This document shows, piece after piece, positions 15,079-24,119 of a DNA stretch of 24,119 nt. A program made the translations under genes and the position numbers. The number at the start of each line of letters is the position of its first letter. The first letter of the stretch is position 1. The notes under the pieces were generated by a model. It did not search any database. It was not told the origin of the DNA and saw only the letters and a list, made by a program, of their open reading frames with translations. The stretch spans positions 1-24,119 of the forward strand of contig DATHET010000121.1 of assembly GCA_035490315.1 (NCBI GenBank). The letters run 5' to 3'. The DNA comes from JADJQU01 sp035490315 (GTDB lineage Bacteria > Planctomycetota > UBA1135 > GCA-002686595).

Positions 15079-18000
15079 GCGAAACCACCCCTGTCGCCAT
15101 GCCGCACGAGGCGCTCCAAAGCCTCGCGGACAAGAGCGGTCGCAAGTATTGGAGGAGCCTGGACGAGTTGTCGCGCGATGCGGAGTTCTCCGCGCAGCTG
15201 ACCGACCACGTCCGGCGCGAATTCCCCTCGCAGGTAGAGATGCTCGCGGACCCGGTCCAGCGCCGCACTTTTCTTCAGTTGATGGGCGCATCCCTGGCCC
15301 TGGCCGGGATCTCGTCGTGCACGCGCCAGCCCGACGAGCACATCCTGCCCTACGCGAAATCGCCGGAGTCCATGATTCCCGGCAAGCCGCTGTACTTCGC
15401 GACGGCCATGCCCTGGTCGAGCGGCGCGATCGGTCTGCTGGTCGAGAGCCACATGGGCCGGCCGACGAAGTGCGAGGGCAATCCCGAGCACGCCGGAAGC
15501 CGCGGAGCGACGGACTTGTTCTCGCAGGCCAGCGTGCTGGATCTCTATGACCCCGACCGCTCGACGACCATCGTCCACAACGGGCAGCTCTCGACCTGGG
15601 ACCAGCTGACCACGACGCTTGGGCCCGATCTCGAGGCCCAGAAGCTCAAGCGCGGCGCCGGGGTGCGCATCCTGAGCAGCTGCGTCAATTCGCCGAGTCT
15701 CGCGGCCCAGATGGTCGACGTGCTGACCCAGTTCCCGAGAGCGCGCTGGATCCAGTGCGATCCGGTCAGCCGCGACAACCAGCGCATGGGGGCGCTGCTC
15801 GCCTTCGCCGAGGACGTCGCGCCGCGGTTCGACCTGTCCAAGGCCGAGGTGATCGTCACCCTGGAGAGCGATCTGCTCGCCGACGGTCCCCATGCGGTGC
15901 GCCACGCCCGCGCCTGGGCCGATCGCCGCCGCGATCCCTCGAAGTTCAACCGACTGTACTGCGTCGAGTCCACGCCGACCGGCACCGGCACGATGGCCGA
16001 CCACCGTCTGGCCCTCGCGCCCTCGGAGATCGAGCGCGTCGCGCGCGCCATCGCGCAGGCCGTCGGTGTCGACGTCGGCGCGGCGGGCGGGGCGCAACTC
16101 GGCGGCGAGGTTTCGAGCTGGGTCGCGAACCTGGTCAAGGACCTCAAAGCCCAGGCAGGCAAATCGCTGGTCGTCGCGGGCGAGCCGCTCTCGGCCCAGG
16201 TCCACGCCCTGGTCAATGCGATCAACGACAAGCTGCACAACGTCGGAGCCACGCTCGAGTACGCCGAGCCCGCCGCTCCGGTCTCGATCGAGCAGCAGGC
16301 CGGACTGGTGCAGCTCGCCCAGGAGATGTCGCGCGGTGAAGTCGAGATGCTGATCATCATCGACGCCAACCCGGTCTACGACGCGCCGGCCGACCTCGAG
16401 TTCGTCGCGGCGATGCAGAAGGTCCCGATGCGCATCCACTACGGACTGCGCGAGGACGAGACCGGCTGGCTGTGCAACTGGCACATTCCGGCGACGCATT
16501 ACCTGGAGATGTGGAGCGACGCGCGCGCCTTCGACGGCACGCTCTCGATCGTTCAGCCCTTGATCGCGCCGCTCTACGGCGCGAAGAGCGTGCACGAGTT
16601 CGTTTCCGTGCTCGCCGGCCACGCGGGCATCAGCGGCTACGACACGGTGCGCGAGTTCTGGAAGGCCAAGCTCGGCGCGCCGGCCGACTTCGAAAAACGC
16701 TGGCAGCGCGCGCTGCACGACGGTCTGCTCGCGGATTCCGGGCTGCCCGCGCGAGCGGTGACGCTGAAGCGCTTCGACGCCGGCGCCGCGCCGACGATCC
16801 AGACCGGCGAGCTGGAGCTCGCCCTGCGCCCGGATCCGAGCCTGTTCGACGGCCGCTTCGCCAACAACGGCTGGCTGCAGGAAGTGCCCAAGCCGCTGTC
16901 GAAGCTGACCTGGGACAACGCGCTGTACCTGAACATCGACGACGCGAAGCGCTTCGACGTCAAGAGCGGTCAAGTGGTCGAGCTGACGCACCTCGGCCGC
17001 AAATTGAAGGTCGCGGCTTGGATCCAGCCGGGCCAGGCCCACGGCGCCGCGACCCTGCACCTGGGATTCGGCCGCACCCGCGCGGGCCGCAACGGGAATG
17101 GCACGGGATTCAACGCCTACGCCCTGCGCACCTCGACTGCCCTGTGGGGCGGCGCGGCGACCATCGCGAAGACCGGAGAGACCTACCTGCTCGCCTGTGC
17201 TCAAGAGCACCACGACATGAACGAGCAGGGCTACGCGCGGGACTTGATCCGCGAGACGACTCCCGCGGAGTTCGCGCGCGGCGAGTACGGCGCACCCGCG
17301 GAGCACGCAGGCCACGAGCCCGCCGTCGCGGTGTCCAAGGGGCACGACACGGGCCATGGCGAGAAGCCGGCCCACGCCGAAGGTGCGCTGATCACCCAGT
17401 ACGACAGCTACAAGTACGAGGGCTACGCCTGGGGGATGGTGATCGACCTGTCGACCTGCACCGGCTGCAATGCCTGCGTTGTCGCCTGCGTCGCGGAGAA
17501 CAACATCCCGATCGTCGGCAAGGAGCAGGTGCACCGCGGCCGCGAGCTGCACTGGATCCGCATCGACCGCTACTTCACGGGCGCGAAGAACAATCCGGGC
17601 ATCGTGTTCCAGCCGATCGTGTGCATGCAGTGCGAGAACGCGCCCTGCGAGGTCGTCTGCCCCGTCGGCGCGACCAGCCACGGCAACGAAGGCCTGAACG
17701 AGATGGTCTACAACCGTTGCGTCGGCACGAAGTACTGCTCGAACAACTGCCCGTACAAGGTCCGACGCTTCAATTTCCTGCTGTACTCGGACTGGAGCAC
17801 GCCTTCGCTCAAGCTGCAGCGCAACCCCGACGTCTCCGTGCGCTCGCGAGGCGTCATGGAGAAGTGCACCTATTGCGTGCAGCGCATCAGCCAGGCGCGC
17901 ATCGACGCCAAGCGCGAGGATCGCAGGATCCGCGACGGCGAAGTCCAGACCGCTTGTCAGCAGGTCTGCCCGGCCCAGGCGATCACCTTCGGCGACATCA

Positions 18001-18134
18001 ACGACAAGACCTCGATCGTGCACGCCCAGAAGAAGCAGCCGCACAACTACGGTCTCCTGACCGAGCTCAATACGGCGCCGCGGACCACCTACCTGTCGCG
18101 CGTCTCGAATCCCAACCCCGAAATGGGGGCCTGA
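15075..18134 (+). CDS. actB: Alternative complex III subunit ActB, molybdopterin-oxidoreductase-like plus iron-sulfur domain
   Basis: This is a fusion of 1019 residues. Near the N-terminus is an internal twin-arginine motif, QRRTFLQLM (62-70), before a hydrophobic run, as in the Tat-variant-translocated members of this family. The large middle part (about 85-760) resembles the molybdopterin oxidoreductase fold; in characterised alternative complex III it holds no molybdenum cofactor. The C-terminal part, after a His/Glu-rich linker, is a ferredoxin-like domain with clusters at C795/C798/C801/C805, C850/C853/C858/C862 and C882/C888/C892, and further cysteines downstream (KCTYC, ACQQVC) that fit three 4Fe-4S and one 3Fe-4S centre. 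It carries electrons from the quinol site to ActA. The start overlaps the actA stop by 4 bases; actC begins 6 bases after the stop. Confidence 0.95.
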   Translation: MSETTPVAMPHEALQSLADKSGRKYWRSLDELSRDAEFSAQLTDHVRREFPSQVEMLADPVQRRTFLQLMGASLALAGISSCTRQPDEHILPYAKSPESMIPGKPLYFATAMPWSSGAIGLLVESHMGRPTKCEGNPEHAGSRGATDLFSQASVLDLYDPDRSTTIVHNGQLSTWDQLTTTLGPDLEAQKLKRGAGVRILSSCVNSPSLAAQMVDVLTQFPRARWIQCDPVSRDNQRMGALLAFAEDVAPRFDLSKAEVIVTLESDLLADGPHAVRHARAWADRRRDPSKFNRLYCVESTPTGTGTMADHRLALAPSEIERVARAIAQAVGVDVGAAGGAQLGGEVSSWVANLVKDLKAQAGKSLVVAGEPLSAQVHALVNAINDKLHNVGATLEYAEPAAPVSIEQQAGLVQLAQEMSRGEVEMLIIIDANPVYDAPADLEFVAAMQKVPMRIHYGLREDETGWLCNWHIPATHYLEMWSDARAFDGTLSIVQPLIAPLYGAKSVHEFVSVLAGHAGISGYDTVREFWKAKLGAPADFEKRWQRALHDGLLADSGLPARAVTLKRFDAGAAPTIQTGELELALRPDPSLFDGRFANNGWLQEVPKPLSKLTWDNALYLNIDDAKRFDVKSGQVVELTHLGRKLKVAAWIQPGQAHGAATLHLGFGRTRAGRNGNGTGFNAYALRTSTALWGGAATIAKTGETYLLACAQEHHDMNEQGYARDLIRETTPAEFARGEYGAPAEHAGHEPAVAVSKGHDTGHGEKPAHAEGALITQYDSYKYEGYAWGMVIDLSTCTGCNACVVACVAENNIPIVGKEQVHRGRELHWIRIDRYFTGAKNNPGIVFQPIVCMQCENAPCEVVCPVGATSHGNEGLNEMVYNRCVGTKYCSNNCPYKVRRFNFLLYSDWSTPSLKLQRNPDVSVRSRGVMEKCTYCVQRISQARIDAKREDRRIRDGEVQTACQQVCPAQAITFGDINDKTSIVHAQKKQPHNYGLLTELNTAPRTTYLSRVSNPNPEMGA

Positions 18135-18140
18135 TCGTCC

Positions 18141-19559
18141 ATGTCGGCCAACATTCCTCCCTCACCCTCGCCCATTCGCCGCCCTGCGGTGATCGCGCCC
18201 GGTCTGACGGCCGGCTCGGTCATCGAGAAGATCAGCTCGATCGTGCTCTCGCGCGAGCTCGACCGCGGCTGGTTGATGTTGATCGCGCTCAGCGGCACCG
18301 GCGTCATGGTGCTCGGGATCTCGGTCTCGTGGCTCTTGATGAAGGGCGTCGGGGTCTGGGGCATCAACGAGCCCGTCGCCTGGGGCTTCGACATCATCAA
18401 CTTCGTGTGGTGGATCGGTATCGGTCACGCCGGCACGCTGATCTCGGCCATCCTGCTCTTGCTGCACCAGGAGTGGCGCACCTCGATCAACCGCTTCTCG
18501 GAAGCGATGACCCTGTTCGCGGTCATGTGCGCCGGGATGTTCCCGCTGCTCCACCTCGGCCGTCCCTGGCTCGCGTTCTGGCTCTTCCCGGTGCCGAACA
18601 CGATGTCGATGTGGCCGCAGTTCCGCTCGCCGCTGATGTGGGACGTGTTCGCGGTCTCGACCTACGGAACCGTCTCGCTGCTCTTCTGGTACGTCGGCCT
18701 GATCCCGGACTTCGCCACGCTGCGCGACAAGGCGCAGAACAAGATCGGCAAGGTGATCTTCGGCATGGCGGCGATGGGTTGGCGCGGAGCGGCGCAGCAC
18801 TGGGCGCGCTACGAAGTGGCTTACCTGCTGCTCGCCGGTCTGGCGACGCCGCTGGTCGTGTCCGTGCACACGGTCGTGTCCTTCGACTTCGCGGTCGGCG
18901 TGATCCCGGGCTGGCACACCACGGTCATGCCGCCCTACTTCGTCGCGGGCGCGGTGTACTCCGGCTTCGCGATGGTGCTGACCCTGATGCTGCCGGCGCG
19001 CGCCGCGTACAAGCTGCACGACCTGGTCACGACCCGGCACATCGAGAACATGGGCAAGGTGATGCTCGCCACCGGGCTGATCGTCGCCTACGGCTACACG
19101 ATGGAGCTGTTCTTCGGCTTCTACGCCGGGAACACGGCCGAGGGCTTCATGATGAAGAACCGCATGGTCGGCTCGGCATCGAACGCCTACATGTGCCTCC
19201 TGTTCTGCAACATCATCACGCCGCAGTTCCTGTGGTCGCAGAAGATCCGCCGCTCGGTGCTCGCCCTGTTCGTGATCTCGATCATCGTGAACATCGGCAT
19301 GTGGCTCGAGCGCTACGTGATCGTGGTCACCTGCCTGGAACGCGACTTCCTGCCCTCGGCCTGGGGCGACTTCCACCCGACGATCTGGGACATCTCGCTG
19401 TTCATCGGCACGATCAGCTTCTTCATCTTCATGATGCTGCTGTTCATCCGCTTCATCCCGATGATCCCGATCTTCGAGATCCGCGCGCTGATTCCGAAGT
19501 CGCAGGCGGGAGCCCGCGCGCTCCATCCGACCAGCTCCACCGAAGCCTCTCCCCACTGA
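18141..19559 (+). CDS. actC: Alternative complex III subunit ActC, NrfD/PsrC-type quinol-binding membrane protein
   Basis: A 472-residue polytopic membrane protein with about ten hydrophobic segments, of the NrfD/PsrC family. Conserved-looking parts include WWIGIGHAGTLISA (112-125), MFPLLHLGRPW (near 133-143) and a long stretch after the second repeat of the fold that ends FIRFIPMIPIFEIR. ActC and ActF are the two quinol-site candidates of the complex and may take part in proton movement. The first 45 residues are Pro-rich and cytoplasmic. The start is the ATG at 18141; actD follows after 3 bases. Confidence 0.94.
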   Translation: MSANIPPSPSPIRRPAVIAPGLTAGSVIEKISSIVLSRELDRGWLMLIALSGTGVMVLGISVSWLLMKGVGVWGINEPVAWGFDIINFVWWIGIGHAGTLISAILLLLHQEWRTSINRFSEAMTLFAVMCAGMFPLLHLGRPWLAFWLFPVPNTMSMWPQFRSPLMWDVFAVSTYGTVSLLFWYVGLIPDFATLRDKAQNKIGKVIFGMAAMGWRGAAQHWARYEVAYLLLAGLATPLVVSVHTVVSFDFAVGVIPGWHTTVMPPYFVAGAVYSGFAMVLTLMLPARAAYKLHDLVTTRHIENMGKVMLATGLIVAYGYTMELFFGFYAGNTAEGFMMKNRMVGSASNAYMCLLFCNIITPQFLWSQKIRRSVLALFVISIIVNIGMWLERYVIVVTCLERDFLPSAWGDFHPTIWDISLFIGTISFFIFMMLLFIRFIPMIPIFEIRALIPKSQAGARALHPTSSTEASPH

Positions 19560-19562
19560 TCC

Positions 19563-20111
19563 ATGAGCTCAGCCACCACGGAAGATCCCGGTCTGCACGG
19601 CGTCATGGCCGAGTACGCCGACGAGCATTCGCTGATCGCGGGAATCGAGCGCGCCAAGGCCGACGGTTTCACCGACATGGAGGCCTACACGCCCGTGCCG
19701 TCGCACGACGTGATCACGGCGCTGGGCGTCAAGAATCGCTTCTCGATGGTGGTGTTCTGCGGCGGAGTCACCGGGGCCTGCGCGGGACTGCTCCTGCAGT
19801 ACGTGGTCTCGGTGTCGCTGTATCCGATGAACATCGGCGGCCGCCCGTACTTCTCCTGGCCGGCCTTCATCGTGATCACCTTCGAGTGCACGATCCTCTT
19901 CGCGGCCCTCTCGGCCGTGATCGGCATGCTGTTCCTCAACGGCCTGCCCCAGCCTTACCACCCGGTCTTCAACGTGCCGCAATTCGCGCGCGCGTCGCAG
20001 GATCGCTTCTTCCTCGTCGTGCACGCCACGGATCCCCGGTTCGAGCCGCGCTCGACCATGGAGCGGCTCCTGGGCTCGCACCCGCTGAGCGTCGCCGAGG
20101 TGGTCAACTGA
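19563..20111 (+). CDS. actD: Alternative complex III subunit ActD (DUF3341)
   Basis: The 182-residue protein has a soluble N-terminal part (about 1-58, with the family's typical YADEHSLIAGIERAKADGF region) and two transmembrane helices (about 60-87 and 100-126), then a short basic tail with FLVVHATDPRFE. This layout is that of DUF3341 proteins, which form subunit D next to ActC. Its exact task is not known beyond structure. The stop and the actE start share one base (TGATG). Confidence 0.92.
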   Translation: MSSATTEDPGLHGVMAEYADEHSLIAGIERAKADGFTDMEAYTPVPSHDVITALGVKNRFSMVVFCGGVTGACAGLLLQYVVSVSLYPMNIGGRPYFSWPAFIVITFECTILFAALSAVIGMLFLNGLPQPYHPVFNVPQFARASQDRFFLVVHATDPRFEPRSTMERLLGSHPLSVAEVVN

Positions 20112-20686
20112 TGCGCACCAGCTTTTCGATCCTGTTGCTCGGAGCTCTCGCCGTGCTCACGTCCTGCCGCCAGGACATGCACGACCAGCCCAAGTACAAG
20201 CCGCAGCGGCCTTCGGCGTTCTTCGCCGACGGGCGCTCGAACCGTCCTCTGCTCGCGGGCACCATCGCGCGCGGCCGTCTGCTCGACGACGAGCTGCTCG
20301 ACACCGGCAAGGACGGAGCCGAGTTCTCCAAGGTCTTCCCCTTCGAGATTACCTCCAAGCAGCTCGAGCGCGGCATGAACCGCTACAACATCTTCTGCGC
20401 GCCTTGCCACGATTCCACCGGCTCCGGCGGGGGGATGATCGTGATGCGCGGCATGAAGCAGCCGGTCTCCTTCCACATCGACCGGCTCAAGGATGCGGCG
20501 CCTGGGTACTACTTCGACGTCATGACCAACGGCTTCGGAGCGATGTACGACTACGCCGACCGCATCACGATCGAGGACCGCTGGGCGATCGCCGCTTACA
20601 TCCGCGTGCTGCAGAAGTCGCAGAGCGCGAAGCTCGCGGATGTTCCCGCGGGGATTCAAGCCATCTTGAAGCAAGAGCCCAAATGA
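20111..20686 (+). CDS. actE: Alternative complex III subunit ActE, monohaem cytochrome c lipoprotein
   Basis: The 191-residue precursor has a signal peptide with lipobox L16-T17-S18-C19, so it is probably lipid-anchored on the outer face of the membrane. The haem site is CAPCH (96-100) and the likely distal ligand is M145 in GFGAMYDY. It passes electrons from ActA towards the oxidase or a soluble cytochrome. The start shares a base with the actD stop, and the actF start overlaps its stop by 4 bases (ATGA). Confidence 0.94.
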   Translation: MRTSFSILLLGALAVLTSCRQDMHDQPKYKPQRPSAFFADGRSNRPLLAGTIARGRLLDDELLDTGKDGAEFSKVFPFEITSKQLERGMNRYNIFCAPCHDSTGSGGGMIVMRGMKQPVSFHIDRLKDAAPGYYFDVMTNGFGAMYDYADRITIEDRWAIAAYIRVLQKSQSAKLADVPAGIQAILKQEPK

Positions 20687-21891
20687 GTGCCGGCATCGAA
20701 ATCCCGCGCGACGACGTCAATCGGCTCCAGCGGGGCGCGATGCTGATCGCGCTCGTCGCCTGCGCGGCCACGGCCTTCGGTGCTTTCCAGCACCCTGGAC
20801 AGTTCTGGCGCAGCTACCTGATCGCCTTCATGTTCACCCTGGCGATCCCGCTGGGCTCCTTCGCGGTGGTGCAGATCTTCCACCTGACCCACGGCAAGTG
20901 GGGCTTCGGCGCGCGCCGCTTCCTCGAAGGCGCGATGCGCACCCTGCCGTTCATGGCCCTGGCCTTCGCGCCGATCGCGATCTTCGGCATGCACTCGTTG
21001 TACGAGTGGTCGCACGAGGGTTTCTTCGGGCCCGATTCGCGCCTGGACTTCAAGCGCTTCTTCCTGAGCCCCCAGGCCTTCCAGCTGCGCGCGGTGCTCT
21101 ACTTCACGATCTGGATCGGGCTGATGCTGGTGCAGACCAGCCTGTCGCGCAAGCTCGACACCACGGGCGACATCCGCTACCTGAAGCGCATGTCGGTGGT
21201 CGCCGGGCCTTCGCTGGTCCTGTACGTGCTGACCATGACCTTCGCGGCCTTCGACTGGACCATGTCGCTGGATCCGCACTGGTACTCGACGATCTACGGC
21301 GCGATCTTCGTCGTCGGTCAGGGCATCTCGACCTGGGCCTTCGCGATCTTCTTCTCGAACTGGCTGCGCAAGCGCCCGCAGTTCGAGCCGGTCATGAAGA
21401 CTGGGCACTTCCACGACCTCGGCAAGCTGATGTTCGCCTTCGTGCTGCTGCACGCCTACACGAACTTCAGCCAGTTCCTGATCATCTGGTCGGGCAACAT
21501 CGCCGAGGAGCAGCCCTTCTTCCTGATCCGCAAGACCGGCCCGTGGCTCGCGATCGGATTGTTCCTGGTCGTGTTCCACTTCGCCTTGCCCTTCCTGGTC
21601 CTGCTCTCGCGCAACTTGAAGAAGAACCCGAGCAAGCTCGTGATCATCGCCATGTGGCTGATGCTGCTGCGCTGGGTCGACCTGACCTGGTACATCGTCC
21701 CGTCCGTCCATCTCGAGGACGGCTCCATCGGCCAGCTGCACTGGATGGACGTCGCGGCACCGCTGGCCCTGTCCAGCCTGTGGTTCGTCCTTTTCCTGCA
21801 GTCGGTCAAGGGTCGAATCATCGTCAGCTCGCGCGACGCCGAGTTCGACGCCGAGCTCGAAGGCGTTCCCGCCAACGTGAGTGCCCACTGA
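20683..21891 (+). CDS. actF: Alternative complex III subunit ActF, NrfD-like membrane protein
   Basis: A 402-residue membrane protein with about ten hydrophobic segments. It is the shorter NrfD-like partner of ActC, often annotated as quinol:cytochrome c oxidoreductase subunit. The fourth to sixth helices carry AFDWTMSLDPHWYSTIYG (near 185-202), which is typical of ActF, and later FSQFLIIWSGNI. It is expected to pair with ActC in the membrane and to help form the quinol and proton paths. The ATG at 20683 overlaps the actE stop; the next gene starts on the last base of the actF stop (TGATG). Confidence 0.94.
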   Translation: MSAGIEIPRDDVNRLQRGAMLIALVACAATAFGAFQHPGQFWRSYLIAFMFTLAIPLGSFAVVQIFHLTHGKWGFGARRFLEGAMRTLPFMALAFAPIAIFGMHSLYEWSHEGFFGPDSRLDFKRFFLSPQAFQLRAVLYFTIWIGLMLVQTSLSRKLDTTGDIRYLKRMSVVAGPSLVLYVLTMTFAAFDWTMSLDPHWYSTIYGAIFVVGQGISTWAFAIFFSNWLRKRPQFEPVMKTGHFHDLGKLMFAFVLLHAYTNFSQFLIIWSGNIAEEQPFFLIRKTGPWLAIGLFLVVFHFALPFLVLLSRNLKKNPSKLVIIAMWLMLLRWVDLTWYIVPSVHLEDGSIGQLHWMDVAAPLALSSLWFVLFLQSVKGRIIVSSRDAEFDAELEGVPANVSAH

Positions 21892-22313
21892 TGTCACACT
21901 CGACCCATCCCTCGTCGGGCGGCTCGCCCGAATCGATCGCCGCCGGCCACGAGCTGACCGACGTCAAGGTCGCTCCGCTGCTCCAGTTCGGCGTCATGAT
22001 GACCGTGGTCGTCGTGGTCACGATGTGGGGCGTGTACAAGGGCCACGTCTGGATGGAGAAATTCTTCTCCGCGCGGGAGAACGCTCCGCACCCGATGCAG
22101 AGCGCGGGATCCGCGCCGGTCGGGCCGAAGCTCCTGGTGAACGAGGCGAAGTACCTCGCGGAATTCCAGACCGGCCTGGTGCACAAGACCACCGGCGACG
22201 GGGCCTACATGTGGATCGACCGTCCCCAGGACGTCGTGCAGGTCCCGATCTCGCGCGCGATGGAGCTGGTGCTGCAAGAGGGGCTTCCGCACCGCCCCGC
22301 AGAGAAGAAGTAA
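21891..22313 (+). CDS. Small one-helix membrane protein of the act operon (ActG-like position)
   Basis: The 140-residue protein has a soluble N-terminus, one transmembrane helix (about 27-49), and an outer domain that ends with a conserved-looking stretch, DRPQDVVQVPISRAMELVL, then a Lys-rich tail. It has no haem or metal motif and no signal peptide other than the helix. It occupies the place where some act operons carry a small extra subunit, so it is either a peripheral subunit of alternative complex III or an assembly/bridging factor for the oxidase. This is inferred from position. The start shares a base with the actF stop. Confidence 0.8.
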   Translation: MSHSTHPSSGGSPESIAAGHELTDVKVAPLLQFGVMMTVVVVVTMWGVYKGHVWMEKFFSARENAPHPMQSAGSAPVGPKLLVNEAKYLAEFQTGLVHKTTGDGAYMWIDRPQDVVQVPISRAMELVLQEGLPHRPAEKK

Positions 22314-22321
22314 GCACGCCG

Positions 22322-23164
22322 ATGCGTCCTTTCCTGTTCATCCCACTGTTCATCGCGATCCTCGCGCTGTGTGGCCTTCCGGCCGGCGCGCAGGAGCACG
22401 TGAAGAACCTCTCGCTGGTCACCGACCCGCGCGAGTACGTGGGCTACGACCAGAAACTGGGCGCGCAGATCCCCGAGGATCTTTCGTTCAAGGACGAGAA
22501 CGGCCAGGCGGTGCGGCTGGTCGACTTCGCCAAGGATCGGCCGATGGTCCTGGCGCTGGTCTACTACTCCTGCCCGCGTCTGTGCACCGAGGTGCTCAAC
22601 GGCAGCGTGCGCATGCTGCGCGCGATGAACACGCTCGACATCGGCACCGATTTCCAGTTCGTCGCCGTGTCGATCGACCCCAAGGACACGCCCGAGATCG
22701 CCCGCGCCAAGCGCGACACCTACCTCGAGGCCCTGGGCAGCGCCGGCAATCCCGCGGGCTGGCACTTCCTGACCGGCGACCAGGAGTCGATCACGCGCCT
22801 GGCGAAGACCGTCGGCTTCCGCTACGTCTGGGACGAGCACTCCGAGCAGTACGCCCACGACGGCGGCGTGATCGTGATCACGCCCAAGAACGTGATCTCG
22901 CGCTACTTCTTCGGCATCGAATTCTCACCCTTCGACGTGCGCCTCGCCCTCGTCGAAGCCGGCCAGGGCAAGATCGGCTCGATCATCGACCACGTCCTGC
23001 TCCTGTGCCTGCACTACGACCCGACTCGCGGGAAGTACGGGATCTGGATCATCGGTGCGCTGCGCATCGCGGGCCTCTTGACCGTCTCCATCCTGGCCAT
23101 CTTCATGCTGCGTTCGATCCGTCGCGAGCGCGCCGCTGCCCGACTCTCCGCGCACGGGGCATAG
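22322..23164 (+). CDS. sco: SCO1/SenC family copper chaperone
   Basis: The 280-residue protein delivers copper, or thiol-reducing power, to the CuA site of cytochrome c oxidase subunit II. It has a signal sequence (1-23), a thioredoxin-like domain with the copper motif C84-P-R-L-C88 and the third ligand H179, and VSIDPKDTPE (116-125), all typical of SCO. Unlike simple SCO1 proteins, it has a C-terminal helix (about 240-263) and a basic tail, so it is anchored at the C-terminus with its domain outside. It lies directly before coxB, its client. It starts 8 bases after the preceding gene, with a purine-rich stretch (GAGAAGAAG) as a possible ribosome site. Confidence 0.94.
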   Translation: MRPFLFIPLFIAILALCGLPAGAQEHVKNLSLVTDPREYVGYDQKLGAQIPEDLSFKDENGQAVRLVDFAKDRPMVLALVYYSCPRLCTEVLNGSVRMLRAMNTLDIGTDFQFVAVSIDPKDTPEIARAKRDTYLEALGSAGNPAGWHFLTGDQESITRLAKTVGFRYVWDEHSEQYAHDGGVIVITPKNVISRYFFGIEFSPFDVRLALVEAGQGKIGSIIDHVLLLCLHYDPTRGKYGIWIIGALRIAGLLTVSILAIFMLRSIRRERAAARLSAHGA

Positions 23165-23185
23165 CCCAGCGGACACTCGCCCACC

Positions 23186-24119
23186 ATGTGGAAAGATTTC
23201 CCCTTCTACCCTGAACAGGCATCGACGATCGCTCAGCCGGTCGACCTGCTGTATTTCTTCCTGGTCGCGGTGAGCGCCTTCTTCGCGCTGCTCATCTCGG
23301 TCCTGATCGTGGTCTTCGCGAGCAAGTACCGCGCGAGCCGGCCGAACCCGGTCTCGGCGCACATCGTCGGCTCGAACAAGCTCGAGGTGATCTGGACCGT
23401 GATCCCGCTCGGGCTGACCATGATCATGTTCGCCTGGGGCACGGTCTTGTTCTTCGACCAGTCGCGCATGCCGCCGGACGCGATGCAATTCACGCTGACC
23501 GGCAAGCAGTGGATGTGGAAGGTCCAGCATCCCAGCGGCCAGCGCGAGATCAACGACCTGCACGTGCCGATCCACAAGGCCTGCACCTTCACGATGACGT
23601 CCGAGGACGTGATCCACAGCTACTACATCCCGGTGTTCCGCACCAAGCAGGACGTGGTTCCCGGCCGCTACAGCCAATTGTGGTTCGAGGCGACGAAGCT
23701 GGGCACCTTCGACATCTTCTGCGCCGAATACTGCGGCACCAAGCACTCACAGATGACCGGCAAGGTCACCGTGATGTCGCAGGAGGACTACGAGCGCTGG
23801 CTGTCGGGCGCCGTCGCCAATGAGACTCCGGTGCAGGCCGGCGAGCGCTTGTTCACCGCGCTGCGCTGCATCACCTGCCACAACGCCACCTCGACCGCGC
23901 GCGGACCGAATCTCGCCGGGCAGTTCGGCAAGGAAGTCGAGCTCGCCAGCGGCGCGAAGGTGATCTTCGACGCCGACTACGTGCACGAGTCCATCCTCAA
24001 TCCCACCGCGAAGACAGTCACCGGATTCCAGGCCGGGTTGATGCCGACCTACCAAGGCCAGGTGAAGGAAGAGGACATCCTCTCCCTGATCGCTTTCCTC
24101 AAGACCTACGGCGCCACGA
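23186..24119 (+). CDS. coxB: Cytochrome c oxidase subunit II with fused cytochrome c domain (caa3 type), 3' end outside window
   Basis: 311 codons are present and the frame is still open at the window edge. Two transmembrane helices (about 21-46 and 67-90) precede the cupredoxin domain. The CuA ligands are all present: H144, C179, E181, C183, H187 and M190 in CAEYCGTKHSQM. A cytochrome c domain follows with CITCH (228-232) and the likely ligand M286 in GLMPTYQG, so this is a caa3-type subunit that takes electrons through its own haem. It receives them from alternative complex III encoded just upstream. The gene starts 21 bases after sco; subunit I (coxA) is expected next, beyond the window. 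Confidence 0.96.
   Translation, partial: MWKDFPFYPEQASTIAQPVDLLYFFLVAVSAFFALLISVLIVVFASKYRASRPNPVSAHIVGSNKLEVIWTVIPLGLTMIMFAWGTVLFFDQSRMPPDAMQFTLTGKQWMWKVQHPSGQREINDLHVPIHKACTFTMTSEDVIHSYYIPVFRTKQDVVPGRYSQLWFEATKLGTFDIFCAEYCGTKHSQMTGKVTVMSQEDYERWLSGAVANETPVQAGERLFTALRCITCHNATSTARGPNLAGQFGKEVELASGAKVIFDADYVHESILNPTAKTVTGFQAGLMPTYQGQVKEEDILSLIAFLKTYGAT

Overview
The window is GC-rich bacterial DNA, densely coded on both strands, with no tRNA, rRNA, CRISPR array, insertion sequence or phage gene that I can see. The best guess for the source is a planctomycete or a related large-genome bacterium. The reasons are a Ser/Thr kinase fused to a formylglycine-generating-enzyme-like domain, a long secreted FG-GAP/VCBS repeat protein, an alternative complex III (act) operon leading into a caa3-type oxidase, and frequent starts without a Shine-Dalgarno. 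This assignment is inference from gene content; no marker gene was used.

Layout. 1-256: possible tail of an incomplete gene. 257-3789 (minus): transmembrane Ser/Thr kinase with an FGE-like domain, then a lipoprotein gene coupled to it by an ATGA overlap. 3841-4368 (minus): small exported beta-barrel-like protein, divergent from an exported PepSY-FKBP peptidyl-prolyl isomerase (4564-5253). 5267-6295: beta-class DNA methyltransferase without a visible restriction partner, whose 3' end runs through a near-perfect long hairpin (6177-6280). 6285-7757 (minus): Y-family DNA polymerase with altered active-site positions. 7758-8117: gene-free stretch rich in inverted repeats and carrying two GACA-N6-TGTC dyads. 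8118-8960 (minus): class I SAM methyltransferase. 9014-9643: AbiEii-like nucleotidyltransferase-fold protein. 9680-12253 (minus): FG-GAP protein with 14 calcium-loop-like repeats. 12348-14119: D-2-hydroxyacid dehydrogenase with a lipoprotein signal, then trmL.

14407-24119 is one plus-strand operon, actA-actB-actC-actD-actE-actF, a small one-helix protein gene, sco and coxB (cut by the window end). Genes overlap by 1 or 4 bases or lie within about 20 bases. Together they form a quinol-oxidising alternative complex III, the copper chaperone for the CuA site, and the CuA/cytochrome c subunit of the terminal oxidase: an electron path from quinol to oxygen.

The respiratory operon is well known as a type. 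The less ordinary items are the hairpin element at the methyltransferase/polymerase junction, the structured gap before the polymerase gene, the polymerase active-site changes, the lipoprotein-type dehydrogenase and the FGE-like domain that appears to lack a key cysteine. I did not find a clear new multi-gene system.
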